NCBI GenBank assembly: GCA_027030605.1
Contig: JALVEV010000260.1
Coordinates: 1-21,818, forward strand
DNA from: Campylobacteraceae bacterium
Lineage (GTDB): Bacteria > Campylobacterota > Campylobacteria > Campylobacterales > Sulfurovaceae
DNA length: 21,818 nt
Reading direction: 5' to 3'
Part shown: piece by piece, positions 1-7,952 of the stretch
Layout of the letters: each line of letters opens with the position of its first letter
How positions within the stretch are numbered: the first letter of the stretch is position 1
The notes under the pieces: generated by a model
Database searches by the model: none
Told to the model about the DNA's origin: nothing
The model's input: the letters and a program-made list of their open reading frames with translations, nothing else
Position numbers and translations under genes: made by a program

Positions 1-182
1 TAGAAGAGGGACAAAAGGCTTACGATGATGACAAAGAGTCATATGAAATAGAAGATAAGGTCTTAAAAAAACTAGAGTGGATGAGAGATTGGGACGCCTT
101 TGAGAGAAATGTTCCAGCTCACTTAAATAAAGCTATGTTAGAGATAGGGGAGAGGGAACTTGAGTCTGAGGATGAGGAGTAG
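1..182 (+). CDS. C-terminal end of an unrecognised protein
   Basis: An open frame enters from the left edge, with the first whole codon at base 3, and stops at TAG 180-182. It leaves 59 residues of a very acidic C-terminus containing KLEWMRDWDAFERNVP and ending ELESEDEE. The start and most of the gene lie outside the window. I do not recognise the family. The composition (charged, with a few aromatic residues, no membrane segment) fits a soluble cytoplasmic protein. The 153 bases after it hold no gene, only AT-rich sequence leading to the next start. Confidence 0.6.
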   Translation, partial: EEGQKAYDDDKESYEIEDKVLKKLEWMRDWDAFERNVPAHLNKAMLEIGERELESEDEE

Positions 183-335
183 ATATATTAATTATAAATA
201 TAAACTGTTATATGAACCATAAAAGTTTACTTAAAAGATGAAAAAAATTGGCTTTCTTCCCCTAAGATAGTTATAAATTAATAACTGTTTCTGTAAGATT
301 TTTTATACAAATACGTTACGCCAAGGACTCTTTTA

Positions 336-2162
336 ATGAAACAACAATTTATGAATGATTTACAAAAAATATATGATGAACTTCAGAGACGACAAGAGGA
401 GCTTAATAGCTATTTTCAGCTTTTAAAGGGTGAGCATGTTGAAGCATCTCATTTAGTGGAAAAGTTTTTAACCCAAATGGAGTTGCCTATTACTAAAGAG
501 ACACAGATGGCAGCCTTGACACGGTTAGTAAATCTTCGTGAAGATGCTTTGGAACAAGTGTTACAAAAAGAGGGTTTTTCGGAAGATAAGATTATTGAAA
601 AAAAAGAGAGAGCCTACCTATTTGTTAAAGAGATGCACTTAACACGGCATGAGTACTTTATTGCTTGGATAAAGTCTGAAAACCTTTTGACACCATTTTA
701 CAGAAAGCTTATCAAAGGTATACATCTTATTGGTGAGGAGATGAGTCACTGGCAGTCGGCTTGGACAGCTAAGATTATTAATGGAGTCAATCGAGAGCTA
801 CTAAAAGAGTACAATGGAGATGAACAAGCTATATTTAAAATGTTACAAGAGAAGCATCTTCTTGACCTAGACCCAAATGGTCAAATTGGTGACCGTTGTT
901 ACTCTGTTTTAGAGAAAGATGAAAAGGGGGAGTACCGTTCTGTTGCGTATGTAGATGCATTTCCTAATGAAGTAGCCTCTGTTGTATCTGCTATCGAAGA
1001 TTTAATAGAGGAGTTGTCACTAGAGGATGACCAAATCTTTCAACAAAAGGGGCAGTGGATTGTCTATTTAATTACTATTAAACGAGCATTGGCACAGTCT
1101 CAACCTCGAAAACTTATTGAGTATTGGGCAGAGGTTGACCGAGCATGGATGCGAATTACTACACCGTTACAGATGGGTCACCCTTTGGAGTACTATGAAG
1201 ACCATTTTAGAAAAGCAGTTGCCCTAGAGTGGGACTTACGAATTGTAAACCCTAAACTTCAAAAAAGTTCAATGACCAGAGATAATATAAAAGCTTTTGC
1301 TTCTAAATTGGCAAAGGAGATTGAAGGGGATGTGGAAGAGACCCTTGAAAAAAATTTAACTCAAGTCGATGGGACACAACTCTACATTGGGCAACCTGTT
1401 CTCTACTATGGAGCTGAACTTAATGGACTCTTTTCAGCTCAAGTTGTTCCTAACGATGAGCAGGTATCAGCTGAGTGTGGTAAAAAAATCTTTGCTTATG
1501 CCGATTTTGTAATGCAGAGTAAAAAAGCAAAACCCATTATGCAACTCTCGGTCAATACTTTTGGATTGGAGTTTGTTCAAGAGCAGAGAGTTTTAGTAGA
1601 GAAGAGTCCTGAGTTATGGCAAAAAATTTATGACTACTCAACCATTGGTCATGAGTTTGGGCATATTTTATGGATAGACTCTGACACCGAGACGAGTATG
1701 AATGGTAGTGGACAGTTTAAAAATATTGAAGAGTTTAAAGCTACAGCAGGTGGGTTAATGGCATTTTTTGAAAATGAAGATGAGTCGTTAAAAAAACATA
1801 TGGTTGATGACTTAGTGAGTCGTGCTGTTAGTTTGATGGCTTGGCGTGAAGTTGCTGAGGTGTTGCCTTACTACTGTGAAGGGTTAATTCATTTGAGTAT
1901 TTTATTTAATTCTGGAGTAATAAGCTATAGTGATAAGCTAGAGATAGACTATAGTAAATATAGTGAGATGAAACTTGCTTATCAAGAGGCGTACAGAGTT
2001 TTAGTACAACACTATATTGATAGAGAAGATGCTTCACTCTATTTAGCAAATTATACTCAGAAAAAAGAGGGTGTTTACTTGCCAAGTGAGACAAAAATTT
2101 TAACTTTTGTAGAGAGTTACTATGAGCAATATAAGGAGATTGGGCAAAAAATCTATTTATAA
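336..2162 (+). CDS. ciaB: CiaB-like protein, putative zinc metallopeptidase
   Basis: This 608-residue protein matches the usual length of CiaB (about 610 residues), named in Campylobacter jejuni as an invasion antigen but widespread in free-living Campylobacterota. Residues 439-443 read HEFGH, an HExxH zinc site. About 23 residues on, at 465-470, EEFKAT could give the third ligand in a gluzincin-like EExxA arrangement, as in M49 peptidases. The N-terminal half is helical and charged, with no signal peptide or membrane segment, so the protein is predicted to be cytoplasmic unless exported by a special route. AAGGA at 323-327 sits 8 bases before the ATG and fixes the start. The gene stands alone, with 90 bases before the next one. 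The family call rests on length, phylum and recalled resemblance. The metal site is directly visible. An invasion role is not implied here. Confidence 0.72.
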   Translation: MKQQFMNDLQKIYDELQRRQEELNSYFQLLKGEHVEASHLVEKFLTQMELPITKETQMAALTRLVNLREDALEQVLQKEGFSEDKIIEKKERAYLFVKEMHLTRHEYFIAWIKSENLLTPFYRKLIKGIHLIGEEMSHWQSAWTAKIINGVNRELLKEYNGDEQAIFKMLQEKHLLDLDPNGQIGDRCYSVLEKDEKGEYRSVAYVDAFPNEVASVVSAIEDLIEELSLEDDQIFQQKGQWIVYLITIKRALAQSQPRKLIEYWAEVDRAWMRITTPLQMGHPLEYYEDHFRKAVALEWDLRIVNPKLQKSSMTRDNIKAFASKLAKEIEGDVEETLEKNLTQVDGTQLYIGQPVLYYGAELNGLFSAQVVPNDEQVSAECGKKIFAYADFVMQSKKAKPIMQLSVNTFGLEFVQEQRVLVEKSPELWQKIYDYSTIGHEFGHILWIDSDTETSMNGSGQFKNIEEFKATAGGLMAFFENEDESLKKHMVDDLVSRAVSLMAWREVAEVLPYYCEGLIHLSILFNSGVISYSDKLEIDYSKYSEMKLAYQEAYRVLVQHYIDREDASLYLANYTQKKEGVYLPSETKILTFVESYYEQYKEIGQKIYL

Positions 2163-2252
2163 CTGTTTCTTTTTAACTAAATATAATAAACATTTCACTA
2201 TTATTCCACATTTGATTTTATTAGTCAATGTTTAGATAATAGGAAGTGTAAA

Positions 2253-2945
2253 ATGAAATTGTTACAAAAATTATTATTGGTTGTAATTTTAGTACAACTT
2301 TTGGTAGTTGCTCAACTCTTTTTGATTAAGAGTAATAAGGGAGATGGGTATTTTAACTTTTTAAAAAATCCACTTACTCTTGTCGATAAAAAAGAGTCCT
2401 CTTTAGATAATCCTTTAATTGACTCTTTTATAAAACAGATAGAGAAAGAGAAGATGAATTATCCTCATTTAAACTTTATCAATAGATATTTAGCTCTTGT
2501 AGAGAGAGAGGAGTTAACCTCTAAGGGATATATTGCTTTAAATAGTAGGAAAAAAATTCATCATGCTATTCGTAGTAAAATTGAACAGAATGCAAAAAAG
2601 TTTTTAGGGTATAGATATGTTTGGGGTGCAACGGGTCCTAATAAATTTGACTGTTCAGGGTTTACACAAAAAGTTTTTAAAATTGTAGGAATCAATCTGC
2701 CTCGTGTCTCCAGAGAACAGGCTAAAGTTGGGAAATATGTTCCCTTTGATGCCTTAAAAAAAGGGGACATTGTCTTTTTTGATACAAAGCGTAGAAAAAC
2801 AGGTAGAGTTACCCATGTTGGTATCTACTTAGAAGATGGCAAATTCATTCATGCCAGTTCAGGAGGAAAGAGAGTAATGATAACTAGTTTTAAAAAGAGA
2901 GCTTTTTATAAAAATAGATTTCTTTGGGGACGACGTATTATTTAA
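2253..2945 (+). CDS. NlpC/P60 family cell-wall endopeptidase, membrane-anchored
   Basis: A 230-residue protein with an N-terminal hydrophobic segment (about residues 4-25) that would anchor it in the inner membrane facing the periplasm or serve as a signal sequence. A linker follows to about residue 105, then an NlpC/P60 domain to the end. The catalytic set is visible: Cys134 in DCSGF, His188 in THVGIY and His200 in FIHAS. GDIVFF at 171-176 is another family hallmark. Such enzymes usually cut the D-Glu to meso-diaminopimelate bond in peptidoglycan stem peptides. AGGAAG lies just upstream of the ATG. A TATAAT at 2182-2187 could be its -10 box. It converges on the PAS gene over a short hairpin. 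Confidence 0.9.
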   Translation: MKLLQKLLLVVILVQLLVVAQLFLIKSNKGDGYFNFLKNPLTLVDKKESSLDNPLIDSFIKQIEKEKMNYPHLNFINRYLALVEREELTSKGYIALNSRKKIHHAIRSKIEQNAKKFLGYRYVWGATGPNKFDCSGFTQKVFKIVGINLPRVSREQAKVGKYVPFDALKKGDIVFFDTKRRKTGRVTHVGIYLEDGKFIHASSGGKRVMITSFKKRAFYKNRFLWGRRII

Positions 2946-2951
2946 GAGATA

Positions 2952-2967
2952 GCTATCTTATGATAGC
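2952..2967. terminator. Short hairpin between convergent genes
   Basis: GCTATC and GATAGC pair around a TTAT loop, followed on the plus strand by ATATTTTATAA. It lies between the nlpC/P60 stop and the PAS gene stop, overlapping the latter. The six-pair stem is weak, so function as a terminator is inferred mostly from position. Confidence 0.45.
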
Positions 2968-3513
2968 ATATTTTATAAAGTCACAAAGACATCTAAACTC
3001 TCTATTTTTATTGAGATGTTTAATATATTGGGCATAGGTCATCTTTTCCTCTTTAAGATGTGACTCTAGATACTCTAGAGCAGCATCAATGTCAACACTC
3101 TCTTCAATCTCTCTCATAATTCTATAAAGAGGCTCTATCTGTTTGATAACTGCATCAGGTGCTTGTTTCCCATAAGCTACATAAGAGATGACTCTGTTAT
3201 CTCTATCTTTTTGGGGTTTAATGGTCATGAGTGTCCAGTAGTAGTGTCCATCATTTGTTTTATTTTTAATAACAGCTTGAATGGGTAATCCTTGACCAAT
3301 AATGGACCAGATAATTTTAAAAATACTTTTTGGCATATCGGGATGGCGTACAATACTATGTGGTTTATGAATAACCTCGGAACTCCTAAATCCATTAACT
3401 TCTAAAAATGTTGGATTACAGTAAATAATATCGCCTTCTGTATTGGTACGACTTACAATAACTTGTTGTGTTGCACATTTAATTTCATTTTTTACCTTTT
3501 TAAGTTTACCCAT
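2953..3513 (-). CDS. Single PAS-domain redox/energy sensor, CetB/Aer-like
   Basis: A 186-residue soluble protein with one PAS domain at about residues 15-120. The segment RHPDMP (56-61), followed by NKTNDGHYYW, is typical of the FAD-binding PAS of the aerotaxis receptor Aer and of Campylobacter CetB. There is no membrane segment, HAMP or signalling domain, so it would have to act through a partner such as a CetA-type chemoreceptor, which is not encoded nearby. The C-terminal 65 residues are predicted helical and may form the partner interface. AAGGA stands 8 bases before the ATG and a TATAAT (3557 to 3552 on the minus strand) gives a short leader. FAD binding and the aerotaxis role are inferred from the motif. 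Energy sensing for another pathway is equally possible. Confidence 0.8.
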   Translation of the reverse strand: MGKLKKVKNEIKCATQQVIVSRTNTEGDIIYCNPTFLEVNGFRSSEVIHKPHSIVRHPDMPKSIFKIIWSIIGQGLPIQAVIKNKTNDGHYYWTLMTIKPQKDRDNRVISYVAYGKQAPDAVIKQIEPLYRIMREIEESVDIDAALEYLESHLKEEKMTYAQYIKHLNKNREFRCLCDFIKYAIIR

Positions 3514-3551
3514 CGTCTATCCTTAAGATTAAAAGCATATTATTTTTTAAT

Positions 3552-3557
3552 ATTATA
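3552..3557 (-). promoter_or_regulatory. -10 box for the PAS gene
   Basis: A perfect TATAAT on the minus strand lies 39 bases before the PAS start, predicting a leader of about 30 bases. No -35 box is evident, which is usual for sigma-70 promoters in this phylum. Confidence 0.5.
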
Positions 3558-3665
3558 CTTTGTTTATAATTATTAATAGGTTAAGATAGGATAAAATTGA
3601 ACATGATTTATGTTTTTTTTTAATTTAAAATATTGTTTTATATTAAAATTTAAGTCTAATAATGT

Positions 3666-3671
3666 TATAGT
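3666..3671 (+). promoter_or_regulatory. -10 box for the small exported coiled-coil gene
   Basis: TATAGT, preceded by a long AT-rich stretch, sits 33 bases before the ATG at 3704. The strong AAGGAG site lies between them. There is no clear -35 box. Confidence 0.45.
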
Positions 3672-3703
3672 GAAAGAAATAATCACAAAAAGGAGATAAA
3701 GTT

Positions 3704-3997
3704 ATGAAAAAGTTTGTGATAGTATTAGCTATTATAATTAGTTTCTCTTATGCAGAGAATATTCAAAGTAGAGACTCTAATAAGAGTGTAGAGGTGCTAA
3801 AGTTAGAGAAAGAGGCGTTGGTATTAAAGCTTCAATCTTATCAACTTAAAAAAAAGCTTATTGAGATGGAGAAGTTTTTTGAGAAAGAGAGATTAGAAAA
3901 AAAAGAACGCCTTGAGCATGAAAAGGCATTAATGAAGTTGAAGCGTGAGTTAAGAACCAAAAGAAAAAGAGTCAACTATATCTCTCGTGCAGGTTAG
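3704..3997 (+). CDS. Small exported coiled-coil protein, unknown function
   Basis: A 97-residue protein with a clear signal peptide (basic MKK, hydrophobic core to about residue 15, likely cut after SYA). The mature part is very rich in Lys, Glu and Leu with a heptad-like pattern (about residues 30-88), so a periplasmic coiled coil is expected. A strong AAGGAG site lies 8 bases before the ATG. I do not recognise a family. It lies just upstream of the DUF2868/GTPase pair, but a separate -10 box between them suggests independent transcription. It could be a structural or adaptor protein of the envelope. No function is claimed. Confidence 0.75.
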   Translation: MKKFVIVLAIIISFSYAENIQSRDSNKSVEVLKLEKEALVLKLQSYQLKKKLIEMEKFFEKERLEKKERLEHEKALMKLKRELRTKRKRVNYISRAG

Positions 3998-4019
3998 TCT
4001 CTTTTAAGTCCAAAAATCG

Positions 4020-4025
4020 TATAAT
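4020..4025 (+). promoter_or_regulatory. -10 box for the DUF2868/GTPase operon
   Basis: TATAAT lies 25 bases before the ATG at 4050, predicting a leader under 20 bases. No good Shine-Dalgarno sequence precedes that ATG. Confidence 0.45.
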
Positions 4026-4049
4026 TGAGCAAAAAACATAAAGCTTGTA

Positions 4050-5453
4050 ATGCAACAGAAAACAACTCAATTATCACTTAAATCTTATTTGGACTTACAT
4101 CAGTTACTAAATGTCTACAGAGGCTCTCATGAAGAGAACAGACTCTTTGCCCTTACCCAAAAAAATCAGAAGCCTTTAGCTCTTCTGTTAGCATGGTTGC
4201 AAAAGAATCTCTATAGAGTTACCAATCAGTTAGAGTCAACGAAGTATCTTCACTATCTGACTCTTTTCTCTTCACTATTTGGATTTATAGTTCTTTTTTT
4301 GGGTTTTTTAACAGGGGTTGCACTTCTCTCTTACTCAGGGAGTGAACCTGTCAATGTAATCTATCTACTATTAGTAATGGTAGGGTTACCTCTTTTGAGT
4401 ATGCTCCTCTCTTTGCTCTCTATGCTTTTTGGTAATATAGGTGCAAAGGTTTTTGCACACCTCTCCCCCCTATACTATTTAGAAAAGGTGGTAAATTTGT
4501 TACCTTTTGCTAAAAATATCACATTCTCCTCTCTACCTTTTTCAGCAACATTAACTAAATGGATATTTCTACAACGTGTTCAGATATTTTCATTTCTCTT
4601 CTCTTTAGGACTCTTTTTAGCCTTAATTCTTATGATAATTTCAAAGGATATTGCTTTTGGTTGGAGTACCACTCTACAAGTTGATGCTAAAAGTTTTCAA
4701 GCACTTTTGTCTACACTATCTTTTCCGTGGAGAGATTTCCTTCCCTCTGCTGTTCCCTCTTTGGAGTTGGTGGAGCTTAGTCACTACTTTCGTTTAGGTG
4801 AACATCTTGATAGTAAAATGATTCATAATGCTGATAAACTTGGTGCTTGGTGGCAGTTTTTAGCAATGGCAACACTCTTTTACTCTTTAGGGTTACGATT
4901 GATTTTTTGGATAGTTGCACACTATGGATTTAAACGACAACTTAAAAAAGAGTCTCTTGCGATTGATGGCGTTTCGGAACTTATAAAAGAGTTTAAAACC
5001 CCATTTATCTCAACTCAGTCACATAACGATGAAGAGCATCTTGAGATAGAAGAGACTCTACGCGAAGTAGATGAGCATTTAGGTGAGAAGTATGAGGCTA
5101 TTTTGGGTTGGAATTTTTCAGATGAACAGTTACTTCTAATAAAAGATAGTTTAGGAGTTAACTCCAAAAACAGAGAAGTTGTTGGGGGAAAAAACTCTTT
5201 TTTAGAAGATAAAAAGATTATCGAGCAACTAAAAGGAGAGGTCTTGGTCTATGTTAAAGCGTGGGAGCCTCCTACTATGGATTTTATGGATTTTTTAGAG
5301 GATGTTTTAGCAAACTCTTCAATTAAGAGAGTTGATATTGTTCCACTTGGAACAGCAGAGAGAAACTATAAGAGTAATCGAGAAGAGATGGAGGTATGGT
5401 TACGAAAGTTAGAGAGTATTGACTCTGATAAATTGGGGGTAGTAGATGTCTAG
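4050..5453 (+). CDS. DUF2868-type multi-pass membrane protein
   Basis: A 467-residue inner-membrane protein with about four hydrophobic spans, near residues 67-95, 102-128, 177-198 and 266-290. A hydrophilic cytoplasmic C-terminal domain of about 175 residues follows. The architecture and the partner directly downstream match the DUF2868 family, regularly found beside DUF3482 GTPases in proteobacteria. The last eight bases overlap the start of the GTPase gene (ATGTCTAG), so the two are translationally coupled and probably form one complex, with the GTPase docked on the membrane protein. Function is unknown. The start ATG has only a poor ribosome binding site, but no better upstream start is seen. 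Confidence 0.75.
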   Translation: MQQKTTQLSLKSYLDLHQLLNVYRGSHEENRLFALTQKNQKPLALLLAWLQKNLYRVTNQLESTKYLHYLTLFSSLFGFIVLFLGFLTGVALLSYSGSEPVNVIYLLLVMVGLPLLSMLLSLLSMLFGNIGAKVFAHLSPLYYLEKVVNLLPFAKNITFSSLPFSATLTKWIFLQRVQIFSFLFSLGLFLALILMIISKDIAFGWSTTLQVDAKSFQALLSTLSFPWRDFLPSAVPSLELVELSHYFRLGEHLDSKMIHNADKLGAWWQFLAMATLFYSLGLRLIFWIVAHYGFKRQLKKESLAIDGVSELIKEFKTPFISTQSHNDEEHLEIEETLREVDEHLGEKYEAILGWNFSDEQLLLIKDSLGVNSKNREVVGGKNSFLEDKKIIEQLKGEVLVYVKAWEPPTMDFMDFLEDVLANSSIKRVDIVPLGTAERNYKSNREEMEVWLRKLESIDSDKLGVVDV

Positions 5454-6840
5454 TTATCATCCAAAGTTTGCTGTTGTTGGTCATCCAAATAAGGGAAAAA
5501 GTAGTATTGTAGCCTCTTTATCTCTTGATGATTCTATACAGATTGGTAACACACCTGGAACGACACAGGTTAAGAGGGGGTTTCCTCTTAAAGTTGATGG
5601 AAAGATTGTCTATGAGCTTTTTGATACTCCTGGATTCCAAAGAGCAAGACGAGTTTATGCTTGGTTAGAGGAGCATGGTGATGTTCCTGCAAACAGACGG
5701 ATAGATGTGGTGAAACAGTTTGTCCATGAACATCGTGACAATAAGAAATTTAGAGATGAAGTTGAATTGCTTGACCCTATTATCAATGGTGCAGGAATCA
5801 TCTATGTAGTTGATGCTTCAAAGCCTTATGGTGCTGAGTATGAGATTGAGATGGAGATTTTGCGTTGGTGTGGGCAACCCTCTATGGCGATTTTAAACTT
5901 GATTGGTGAGGAGGATTATCGTGAGGAGTGGAGTAGAGCCTTAGGACAGTACTTTCGCTTGGTACGTACCTATAACCCTATGACAGCAGGACATAAAGAG
6001 CATGTTGACCTCCTAGAGAGTATAGCACAGTTGAATGAAGCGTGGACAAAACCGATTAAACAGGCTATTGAGGTACTTAATAAGCTTTATGACCTTAAGG
6101 TTGAGCAGACAGTTAGTACAATTTCAGACTATATGGTAAAAGTTCTCTCTTTTGTCCATAAGCAGAAGATAGTAGGAGAGGAGGCGACACCTCATGAGGA
6201 GAAGGTTGCTAAAGAGAGATATCGAAACAAGATTATAGAGTATGAAGAGAGAGAGCAGAGAGATGTAGAGAAGATTTGGCAACATAATGATGTTCAAAAA
6301 GAGGAGGAGCAACTAAATCTTGATGAGGTTGGATTATTTTCTCAAGAGAGTGCTTCTATCTTTGGGTTAAGTCAAAAAGAGTTAATTTTAACAGGAGCTT
6401 CGGCAGGTGCTATTACAGGTGCAGGGTTAGACCTTTTAGTAGCAGGTTCTTCACTCTTTCTAGGTACGGTTATTGGTGGTGTTGTCGGTGGTGTGGGAGC
6501 GATGTTTGGTTTTGACAACCTCTATGAGTTAAAGGTTTTAGGGCAGAGTGTGGGACGAAGAGAGTTAACGGTAGGACCTATGCAAAATCTAAACTTTCCC
6601 TATGTACTTTTGGGTCGTGCTCTGTATCACGCTTCACTTATGGCTAAACGTTCTCATGCCAAAAGAGAAGCTGTTAATTTGAAAGAGGTCTCTTTTACTG
6701 AGGGAGTTATCTCTGCTGAGGCTCGAAAAACTTTAGAAAAAGTGCATGTAAAACTTCGAAAAGGTAAAGAGCTGGAGAAAGAGGAGTTAGCCGAATATAC
6801 CTCTACTCTTCAGAAGAGTTTTTTAGAGTTATTGGAGTAG
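5446..6840 (+). CDS. DUF3482 family GTPase, Era-like, membrane-associated
   Basis: A 464-residue protein with a TRAFAC-type GTPase domain in the first 200 residues: G1 GHPNKGKSS (12-20), switch region NTPGTT (35-40) and G3 DTPG (60-63). The expected G4 NKxD is not canonical. NLIGEED (151-157) occupies that place, so nucleotide specificity is uncertain. A charged helical stretch runs to about residue 300. A glycine- and alanine-rich hydrophobic segment (about 312-355) could insert in or press on the membrane, and a helical tail follows. It starts inside the end of the DUF2868 gene and is surely co-translated with it. Similar pairs are widespread but uncharacterised. A role in membrane or envelope homeostasis is only a guess. 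Confidence 0.85.
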   Translation: MSSYHPKFAVVGHPNKGKSSIVASLSLDDSIQIGNTPGTTQVKRGFPLKVDGKIVYELFDTPGFQRARRVYAWLEEHGDVPANRRIDVVKQFVHEHRDNKKFRDEVELLDPIINGAGIIYVVDASKPYGAEYEIEMEILRWCGQPSMAILNLIGEEDYREEWSRALGQYFRLVRTYNPMTAGHKEHVDLLESIAQLNEAWTKPIKQAIEVLNKLYDLKVEQTVSTISDYMVKVLSFVHKQKIVGEEATPHEEKVAKERYRNKIIEYEEREQRDVEKIWQHNDVQKEEEQLNLDEVGLFSQESASIFGLSQKELILTGASAGAITGAGLDLLVAGSSLFLGTVIGGVVGGVGAMFGFDNLYELKVLGQSVGRRELTVGPMQNLNFPYVLLGRALYHASLMAKRSHAKREAVNLKEVSFTEGVISAEARKTLEKVHVKLRKGKELEKEELAEYTSTLQKSFLELLE

Positions 6841-6860
6841 GTGTAATATGGTTACACCTA
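6838..6860. terminator. Perfect 9-bp palindrome, likely two-way terminator and repeat copy 1
   Basis: TAGGTGTAA and TTACACCTA form a perfect nine-pair stem around TATGG. The left arm includes the GTPase stop codon. It lies between that gene and the convergent alr gene, where a two-way terminator is expected. A near-identical palindrome occurs inside alr at 7355-7375 (see the repeat entry). Confidence 0.6.
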
Positions 6861-6868
6861 CAAAAATT

Positions 6869-7870
6869 TTAAGCTATTATCCGTTTTAACTTCTCATGAA
6901 GCTGTGTAGTTACTTCATAAGATATAGTCTTAAGTTGTTTACTTGCACTTAGGGCATTGTCAAGTATACACACTTCATCTTTAGTAGACTCTAAAACAAT
7001 ATAGTCCATAGAGACACGACCTAAAATTGGTAAGCCTTCTGCTGTAACAAATGGCTCAAAGCTGTTACTTCTCATCCACCCATCACCATAGCCTAAGTCG
7101 TAAGTTGAGACAGTCATATCTTTTGGAGCTATAAATTGACCACCATATCCTACTCTTTGACCTTTTTTTAGCCTTCTCGTTGAGATTTTTTTTGCCCAAA
7201 GTGAGAGAACAGGTTTTAAATATAAAGTATCATATATTGTAGGTAGTTCAGAGTAGCCATAAGCTCCGATACCTAGGCGAATTATATCTTGGTTATTGCA
7301 TGGAAGACGTAGAGATGTTGCAGAGTTGTATGAGTGAATACGTATGTTTTTGACGTGTGACATGGTCACACCTACGGCTTTTTCAAAGTTTTTTTGTTGC
7401 CAAAAGAGTTCGCTACTTAACTCATCGGCTGAACGGTTATGTGTCATTAGACCAACTAATATAAGCTCTTTTTCTTCTATGCGTTTTAGAGCCTCTTCTA
7501 TCTCCTCCATAGCTACACCATTTCGGTGCATTCCTGTGTCTACTTTTAGCTCAACTCTTGAACCTTTTTGAGCTTTTTCTATATCATCTAAACTATTGAT
7601 TGCAAAAGAGCAGGAGTCATCTACAACTGCTTTGTCACCTAAAATGAGAATTTGTTTAAAATATTGTTTGATTTTTTGTGCCTCACCATAAGTGCGAACT
7701 ACAGCTTGAGTTAGTCCAAACTCAGCTGAGAGTTTTGCCATAAGCTCTAAGCCATGACCGTAAGCATTGTCTTTTAGGACGATTGCTATTGACTCTTTTG
7801 AGCCTGTTTTTAGTTGAAATTGAGATAGATTATGAAAGAAATTTTCTTTGTTTATTTTTATATATGCCAT
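6869..7870 (-). CDS. alr: Alanine racemase
   Basis: A 333-residue PLP enzyme that converts L-alanine to D-alanine for peptidoglycan. Lys33 in VLKDNAYGHG carries PLP, the partner catalytic tyrosine is Tyr242 in RVGYGG, and DTGMHRNG (111-118), RLGIGAYG (198-205) and GRVSMD (284-289) are family motifs. The short length, against about 360 in many bacteria, is normal for Campylobacterota. No ribosome binding site precedes the ATG, and the nearest -10 box would put transcription start at or next to the start codon. Residues 165-172 (AVGVTMSH) are encoded by a copy of a palindromic repeat. The gene is divergent from the HTH/Fic pair and convergent with the GTPase gene. Confidence 0.95.
   Translation of the reverse strand: MAYIKINKENFFHNLSQFQLKTGSKESIAIVLKDNAYGHGLELMAKLSAEFGLTQAVVRTYGEAQKIKQYFKQILILGDKAVVDDSCSFAINSLDDIEKAQKGSRVELKVDTGMHRNGVAMEEIEEALKRIEEKELILVGLMTHNRSADELSSELFWQQKNFEKAVGVTMSHVKNIRIHSYNSATSLRLPCNNQDIIRLGIGAYGYSELPTIYDTLYLKPVLSLWAKKISTRRLKKGQRVGYGGQFIAPKDMTVSTYDLGYGDGWMRSNSFEPFVTAEGLPILGRVSMDYIVLESTKDEVCILDNALSASKQLKTISYEVTTQLHEKLKRIIA
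7355..7375. repeat. Palindromic repeat, copy 2, inside alr
   Basis: GTGTGAC-ATG-GTCACAC is a perfect seven-pair palindrome. The 21 bases from 7355 match 18 of 21 bases of the sequence at 6841-6861. The first copy is intergenic, while this one is in frame within alr. The matched span includes both arms and the CTAC that follows. Confidence 0.65.
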
Positions 7871-7914
7871 GGGTGATTATAGCTAAAATAGATTTATAAC
7901 TTTACTATAAATTA

Positions 7915-7940
7915 TGCTATAATGGTATCATAAAAGATAC
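7915..7940 (+). promoter_or_regulatory. Extended -10 promoter and probable operator of the HTH/Fic pair
   Basis: TGC-TATAAT (7915-7923) is an extended -10 element. Directly after it, TGGTATC and GATACTA (7924-7930 and 7936-7942) form an inverted repeat around the predicted transcription start. It is well placed as the site where the HTH protein would bind and repress its own operon, as antitoxins do. AAAGGAG follows at 7942-7948. The promoter is seen directly; operator function is inferred. Confidence 0.55.
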
Positions 7941-7952
7941 TAAAGGAGTCTC

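Noticed and set aside
280..2172. ATAACTGTTTCT occurs on both sides of the ciaB gene, suggesting flanking direct repeats of an insertion.
   Set aside because: Twelve bases in AT-rich DNA is weak, one copy overlaps the stop codon, there are no inverted ends, and the gene is a phylum core gene.
2212..2240. TTGATT-17-GATAAT as a promoter of the nlpC/P60 gene.
   Set aside because: It would start transcription inside or after the Shine-Dalgarno site. The TATAAT at 2182-2187 is better placed.
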